Shown: piece after piece, positions 60,088 through 64,000 of the stretch
Position numbering within the stretch: position 1 is the first letter of the stretch
How the letters are laid out: each line of letters opens with the position of its first letter
Assembly: GCA_017446045.1 (NCBI GenBank)
Contig: JAFSRP010000016.1
Coordinates: 1-64,000, forward strand
Length of the DNA: 64,000 nt
Source: Lachnospiraceae bacterium
Lineage (GTDB): Bacteria; Bacillota; Clostridia; Lachnospirales; Lachnospiraceae
Reading direction: 5' to 3'
Position numbers and translations under genes: made by a program
Notes under the pieces: model-generated
What the model was told of the DNA's origin: nothing
What the model saw: only the letters and a program-made list of their open reading frames with translations
Databases searched by the model: none

Positions 60088-61623
60088 ATGCTTAGGAAGT
60101 TTTCTGAGGAACAGATCAACATTTTAAAACAGTATTATCCCACAGGTGACTGGGATAATATTTTGCCCTTTTTCCCTGATATGAAAATCATAAATATCAG
60201 AGCGTTGGCAAGACGATACGGGATTAAACAGGATAGAAAGGAATACTCATCCCATAAAGATATAACGGGGCAGAAATTTGGACGACTTACAGCAATTGAG
60301 TTAGTAGAAACAAAAGGAAATATCCCGTATTGGTTATGCAAATGTGATTGCGGTAATGATGTTAAAGTATCAGTTTACTCACTTATTAAAGGAGGAACGA
60401 AAAGCTGCGGTTGCTTAAGGCATAAACCTGCATATAACGCTCTTGATTTAACAGGGCATAAGTTTGGCTTGCTTACTGCTGTTCAAAGAATACCGAATTA
60501 TAATAGCAAGGGTACCTACTACAGATGTGAATGTGAATGCGGAAGGACAGACGTGTTTGTTGCTTCCGGTAATCTTAGAAGCGGTCATACGGTTTCCTGT
60601 GGCACACATAATCATAAAAGAATCGAGTATAAGATTATAAAAGACCTTGATGATAATGAGAACAATTACTTGGTATATAGGCACATTGCCCTGAATGGGA
60701 AATCTTATATCGGCATAACAAAACAAGATGCCGAAAGACGTTTTCAAGATGGCATTGGGTATAAATCACAACCCCAATTTTGGCGAGCCATTAAAAAATA
60801 TGGCTGGAGCAGCTTTCAACATGAAATACTTGAAAGCGGACTAACTGAAAAAGAAGCCAGCGAAAGAGAAGTATTTTACATCAAGAAGTACAACGCTTTT
60901 GCCCCAAATGGATACAATGTTGCAGAAGGCGGAATAACAGGAAAGAAAGCGGCTAAGCCTATTATTCAATATTATAACGGTAAACCTGTCAATTTCTTTA
61001 AAAGCAGCAGAGAAGCAACAAAGGCGTTGGGAATTGCTTTGGAAACTATAAAAAGCCACTTGGGTGAAAATAGGTCTGTGGGAGGATATTATTTCGAGCA
61101 ATTGCCTTTGATGTTCGTAAGCGAAATACCTGAAGAATATTTAGCTTTAAAAGACACATGCCACTATAACATAGAAAATGTCGTTGCATATCACCTGAAA
61201 CAGACCACAGTAGAACGAAACCTGTCAGGTGTAAAATCTATAAATAAGTATGAGCTGAGCGGAAAGTATATATGTACCTACCCTAGCATAGCGTCAGCTA
61301 AAGCCAGTATTGAGGGAAGTTCTGGTGAAGCAATAAGTGCTGCTGTTAATCCCAACAGGCAGGGAGATACGGCCTACGGTTTTATGTGGAAATATAATAC
61401 TGGTGATTATTCTGATATAGCTCCGATCAAGTATAAAGTTCAAAGGGCGGTTCAGCAGATCGATATTAAAACAGGCGAAGTTGTAAGAGAGTATAAATCT
61501 TTATCCGAAGCTTCAAAAGCAATACACTCTCATTCAGACAATATCCTTAAAACATGCAGAGGAGAAAAAGTAAGCTGGAAAGGATATGGCTGGAAGATTA
61601 TAGAGTACAAAGACCTGTTTTAA
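60088..61623 (+). CDS. GIY-YIG endonuclease-like protein with zinc-finger N-terminus
   Basis: 511 residues, clearly lower in GC and with different codon use from the flanks. Residues about 50-180 hold two repeats of the type G-x-K-F-G-x-L-T-A followed by C-x-C-x-C-G and S-C-G, resembling the AP2/zinc-finger-like domains of phage and homing endonucleases. Residues about 195-280 carry a GIY-YIG module (Y-L-V-Y-R-H-I, then K-S-Y-I-G-I-T, R-R-F and a late E-x-E-x-I-K-K-Y-N). The C-terminal half has several NUMOD-like repeats (S-x-x-E-A-S/T-K-A). This is the make-up of a free-standing homing endonuclease. Start 60088 follows AAAGGA; an upstream ATG at 60004 lacks a site. Confidence 0.75.
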   Translation: MLRKFSEEQINILKQYYPTGDWDNILPFFPDMKIINIRALARRYGIKQDRKEYSSHKDITGQKFGRLTAIELVETKGNIPYWLCKCDCGNDVKVSVYSLIKGGTKSCGCLRHKPAYNALDLTGHKFGLLTAVQRIPNYNSKGTYYRCECECGRTDVFVASGNLRSGHTVSCGTHNHKRIEYKIIKDLDDNENNYLVYRHIALNGKSYIGITKQDAERRFQDGIGYKSQPQFWRAIKKYGWSSFQHEILESGLTEKEASEREVFYIKKYNAFAPNGYNVAEGGITGKKAAKPIIQYYNGKPVNFFKSSREATKALGIALETIKSHLGENRSVGGYYFEQLPLMFVSEIPEEYLALKDTCHYNIENVVAYHLKQTTVERNLSGVKSINKYELSGKYICTYPSIASAKASIEGSSGEAISAAVNPNRQGDTAYGFMWKYNTGDYSDIAPIKYKVQRAVQQIDIKTGEVVREYKSLSEASKAIHSHSDNILKTCRGEKVSWKGYGWKIIEYKDLF

Positions 61624-61792
61624 GATGTTATGGAATTGTCATTGACTCTTTTTTTTGGTCGCTATTATCACAAAAAAAGCTATAGTATAATCAAAAATAC
61701 GGAAATATAAGCTTATGAAAAAGGGGATTTCTGATAAAGAAAAACGATCATAAGAGAAAAGGAATTAATGTAACTGAAATCAGGAGAAAACC

Positions 61793-62374
61793 ATGGCAGA
61801 TGGAGTAAAATACTGCCGCCAGTGCGGAAAGCAATTGAACATAGACGCAAAATTCTGCAGATACTGCGGGTATCAGTTTGAGGTTGCGCAGGAAGTAAAG
61901 GCTGTTACCAATCTGTGCCCACAATGCGGCAAAGAAAACGCGGCGGGTGCGAAATTCTGCCGTGACTGTGGTGCGGGACTGGGTGAAGCAGGACTGAGTG
62001 GTTCAGGTCTGGCAGGAGCAAAGGCTATGGCACAGCGGGGTGCCGTCCAGGCTCCTTCCGCAGGACGGCAAAACATACACGCGGCACAGCAGCCGGGCGG
62101 CTTTGGCGGGTTCGCGAACGGCCTCGGTGCCCCGACGGATCCAGGCGAGATCGCGCTGGATATACCGGAGCTGTACGAGCCGCCTTCCTCTGCCGGCGGC
62201 AGCAATATCCCGGGATTTCTAAAATTACCGATCTCCCTGGCGGCGGGCGGTATATCGTTCCCTCTGCTGAACCATCTCGAGATCCCATGGTCATTGCTTG
62301 CCGGACTGGCGGTTTCCATTGTGACGATCATCGTATCGTCCGTGATCAAAAAAAGCAGAGGTGGCGGAAAATGA
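61793..62374 (+). CDS. Double zinc-ribbon membrane protein
   Basis: 193 residues. Two zinc ribbons open the chain: C-R-Q-C ... C-R-Y-C (8-11, 23-26) and C-P-Q-C ... C-R-D-C (about 43-46, 57-60). A glycine/alanine/glutamine-rich linker (60-120) follows, then two hydrophobic helices (about 143-160 and 165-185) and a basic end. It is probably anchored in the membrane with the ribbons in the cytoplasm. A TATAAT at 61686 may be its -10 box and AGGAG precedes the ATG. Its stop codon overlaps the start of the next gene (ATGA), so the two are translationally coupled and probably work together. Function unknown. Confidence 0.8.
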   Translation: MADGVKYCRQCGKQLNIDAKFCRYCGYQFEVAQEVKAVTNLCPQCGKENAAGAKFCRDCGAGLGEAGLSGSGLAGAKAMAQRGAVQAPSAGRQNIHAAQQPGGFGGFANGLGAPTDPGEIALDIPELYEPPSSAGGSNIPGFLKLPISLAAGGISFPLLNHLEIPWSLLAGLAVSIVTIIVSSVIKKSRGGGK

Positions 62375-64000
62375 AAAGGATCGAAAGAATCAAAAGGTTC
62401 TCTGCCCTGTTGGCACTATGCATACTTCTTGCAGTTATATTTTCTCCTTGTGTATATGCAGCCGGATCTGGCTCCAGACCAGCAGCCGAATCAGTAACCT
62501 ATACGTTTTCCGAGCTGTTTGTTTCTCCCGGGGGTTCGGGTGTAAGTTACACTTATCCGGATGATGGCGTAAAACCGACCGTAAAGGTCAGCGGTTCTGA
62601 CGTCACGATTCGGATCCCGGAAACCGAGGGATTTCAGGCACTTACCATTACCGGGACCATCACGGAGGAAAAAACCAAGGAGGTGGAGGAAAGAACACAT
62701 GGCGTCTGGGGGCCGGCAGGAATCATAACAGAAAGTTTTACCATTAAAATAGACCCAAGGTACTACGAGGAAATATTTCATACGGATAACGGTTATGGTG
62801 AAAGCTACTTCGCTTTCGATATGTATGAGTCCTATTCTGGTCCCTCTCTATTTAAAATAGAGGTTGTCCTGAAAGGAGTATTGGAACGTAATGGTCAGTA
62901 TGATTGGTTTAAGGATGTTGCGTTAGAAATCTTTTTAAGCGAACCATACGGAACCCCGCTGGTCGTGACCGGCGATGCCCAGGCAGGTCCGGGCGAGGAT
63001 GCGGGCGTGGAGTTCGGCAGCGACGGAACGATCTTTGATTACACGATACCCGAAAGCGGGTCGGATACAGCAAAAAAGATAGGCGCCGCATTGGGCGCTG
63101 TCGCTGTTGCGGCCGGCGCCGGGGCGGCTGTCTCGGGTGATAAGAAAAAGAAAAGCAAAAAGAAGAATGCGGTCAGCTACAAGATGTATATCTACAAAGA
63201 TTTCGGCGACGCGATCCGGAAAGGCGCCAGGCCTGTCCGTGTCTGCGCCCGCATCACGAAGATCGAGGACGGAAAGGAGACCAATGACCTGAAGCTGACC
63301 TCGGCGATCGTGCCTTCGGCGGAAGGCCTCGTGCTCGCCTCCCGCAGTATGTACGGCCAGTATATGGCGGCAAATGTCAGCGCGGACAGGGATTATCCCG
63401 GCGACTCCGGGATTGTCACCTTCACGCTTCAAAAAGATGGCGTCAATATTGCGCGGAATATGGTTTTCCGTCTCATCGGCGAGCCGCAGATCACGTTCCC
63501 CGGCGGCCCCGTGAACGGCAAGTGGGACATGGGCGTCGTGAACGATACCGTCCGAATGATCGCAGGTGCGGGCGGCAGGGAGCGCCTTCGCTTTGTAATT
63601 ATAGACGCTTTGGAGGAACCGAAGAGCATCCGGTTCAGGGATGCGGAAGGCTTCCTGATCAACTGTGAACACGACCCGAAAATGGCTTTTACCTACTATG
63701 CCATCATCGACAATAACACTCCGAGGGCGGAAAAGGAAAGCGGTATCTTTGCCGATAAGGTGGACCGGCAGATCACGGTGGAGGCCGTTTTCGAGGATGG
63801 GCGGCAGATCAGCAGCTGGTTCACCATTGAGCTGTATCCGGACGGACTTTACGTGTCCGTGCCGAAAGACAGGAAAAAAGACGGCTGCCTTGTGGCAGAC
63901 ACGCTTCCGGAGGTACGGGGCGGTATGTGGTCAGGCGTTGAAACGATCCCGGCTGCAAACTTTCATGTATATGTCTGTTATCCGGACCGGGAGGGCCATG
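62371..64000 (+). CDS. Large exported protein with internal membrane segment (partial, cut by window end)
   Basis: An open frame of 543 codons without a stop up to the window end. A clear signal peptide opens it: basic K-R-I-E-R-I-K-R, a hydrophobic core of about 20 residues, and a V-Y-A-A cleavage-like end near residue 30. Residues 30-200 look like a beta-rich extracellular domain. A stretch of about 20 Gly/Ala/Val residues (about 235-255) followed by D-K-K-K-K-S-K-K-K resembles a membrane helix with a basic stop. The part after it (M-Y-I-Y-K-D-F-G-D-A-I-R-K-G onward) is again beta-rich with no known domain recognised. The start overlaps the stop of the zinc-ribbon gene. The product may be surface-displayed. 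Confidence 0.7.
   Translation, partial: MKRIERIKRFSALLALCILLAVIFSPCVYAAGSGSRPAAESVTYTFSELFVSPGGSGVSYTYPDDGVKPTVKVSGSDVTIRIPETEGFQALTITGTITEEKTKEVEERTHGVWGPAGIITESFTIKIDPRYYEEIFHTDNGYGESYFAFDMYESYSGPSLFKIEVVLKGVLERNGQYDWFKDVALEIFLSEPYGTPLVVTGDAQAGPGEDAGVEFGSDGTIFDYTIPESGSDTAKKIGAALGAVAVAAGAGAAVSGDKKKKSKKKNAVSYKMYIYKDFGDAIRKGARPVRVCARITKIEDGKETNDLKLTSAIVPSAEGLVLASRSMYGQYMAANVSADRDYPGDSGIVTFTLQKDGVNIARNMVFRLIGEPQITFPGGPVNGKWDMGVVNDTVRMIAGAGGRERLRFVIIDALEEPKSIRFRDAEGFLINCEHDPKMAFTYYAIIDNNTPRAEKESGIFADKVDRQITVEAVFEDGRQISSWFTIELYPDGLYVSVPKDRKKDGCLVADTLPEVRGGMWSGVETIPAANFHVYVCYPDREGH

Larger units (their letters stand above)
56909..64000. mobile_element. Integrated element at tRNA-Gly, left part (continues beyond window)
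   Basis: A tyrosine integrase gene ends 90 bases from the 3' end of tRNA-Gly and points toward it, the usual arrangement of prophages and integrative elements. It is followed by a DUF6291-type gene, a divergent XRE repressor with repeated operators, and a low-GC GIY-YIG endonuclease. The zinc-ribbon and exported-protein genes further right may or may not belong. The right attachment site, a copy of the tRNA 3' end, is not in the window, so the extent and type of element (phage, ICE or satellite) are open. Confidence 0.6.

Noticed and set aside
56999-64000. Complete prophage
   Set aside because: Integrase, repressor and endonuclease are present, but no replication, capsid, portal, terminase or tail gene is visible in the window, so the element type is left open.

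Overview
The window looks like chromosomal DNA of an anaerobic, GC-rich Bacillota (class Clostridia, most likely Lachnospiraceae or a close relative). The evidence is the strong AGGAGG ribosome sites, oxygen-sensitive enzymes (glycyl-radical NrdD, Fe-S L-serine dehydratase, superoxide reductase, Re-citrate synthase), and a pth-mfd ... rqcP ... tilS-hpt-ftsH block that follows Clostridia/Bacillus gene order. Species cannot be fixed from sequence alone.

Layout. 1-3.1 kb: a transposase tail, a flavodoxin-like protein, an Ldh-family dehydrogenase, a PC4/YdbC-like protein and superoxide reductase. 3.2-16.5 kb: a catabolic/central-carbon block bounded on both sides by AT-rich intergenic repeat arrays in opposite orientation. 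It holds a MalY-type lyase, an FSA-type transaldolase, a 2-oxoglutarate-forming operon (Re-citrate synthase, GntR regulator, isocitrate dehydrogenase, aconitase), an iron alcohol dehydrogenase, a class II aldolase, RidA and an M20 amidohydrolase. 16.5-25.1 kb: DUF1622 and Nudix genes, then an AEC permease, a LysR regulator and four amino-acid lyases (Met/Cys gamma-lyase type, Thr/Ser dehydratase, D-Ser dehydratase-like, Fe-S L-Ser dehydratase). These should turn sulfur and hydroxy amino acids into 2-oxoacids plus ammonia. 25.3-35.9 kb: peptidase E, acyltransferase, GNAT, PfkB kinase, HIT protein, an acidic coiled-coil membrane protein, asnS, and an SbcD/SbcC-like (YhaO/YhaN-like) pair whose nuclease half has lost nearly all metal-binding residues.

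35.9-56.9 kb: housekeeping core. An FAD oxidoreductase is followed by pth and mfd, then nrdD (with a fused C-terminal redoxin domain) and trxB. On the other strand are hup, a radical-SAM activase and ftsB/divIC. Then come a TPR protein, rqcP, a DUF4037 protein, tilS-hpt-ftsH, a large intracellular leucine-rich-repeat protein, an RraA-like protein and tRNA-Phe/tRNA-Gly. The sporulation genes usual in this neighbourhood (spoVT, yabP, yabQ, spoIIE) are not present.

56.9-64 kb: an integrated element at the 3' end of tRNA-Gly, running off the window. It has a tyrosine integrase, a DUF6291-type gene, an XRE repressor with repeated GAACTGTT operators in a divergent promoter, a low-GC GIY-YIG endonuclease, a double zinc-ribbon membrane protein and a large exported protein cut by the window end.

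Most noteworthy: the degenerate SbcD-like subunit kept in an operon with an apparently intact membrane SbcC-like ATPase; the oppositely oriented repeat arrays; the NrdD-redoxin fusion next to trxB; the 79-bp tandem repeat behind ftsB; and the accessory pair at the right end.
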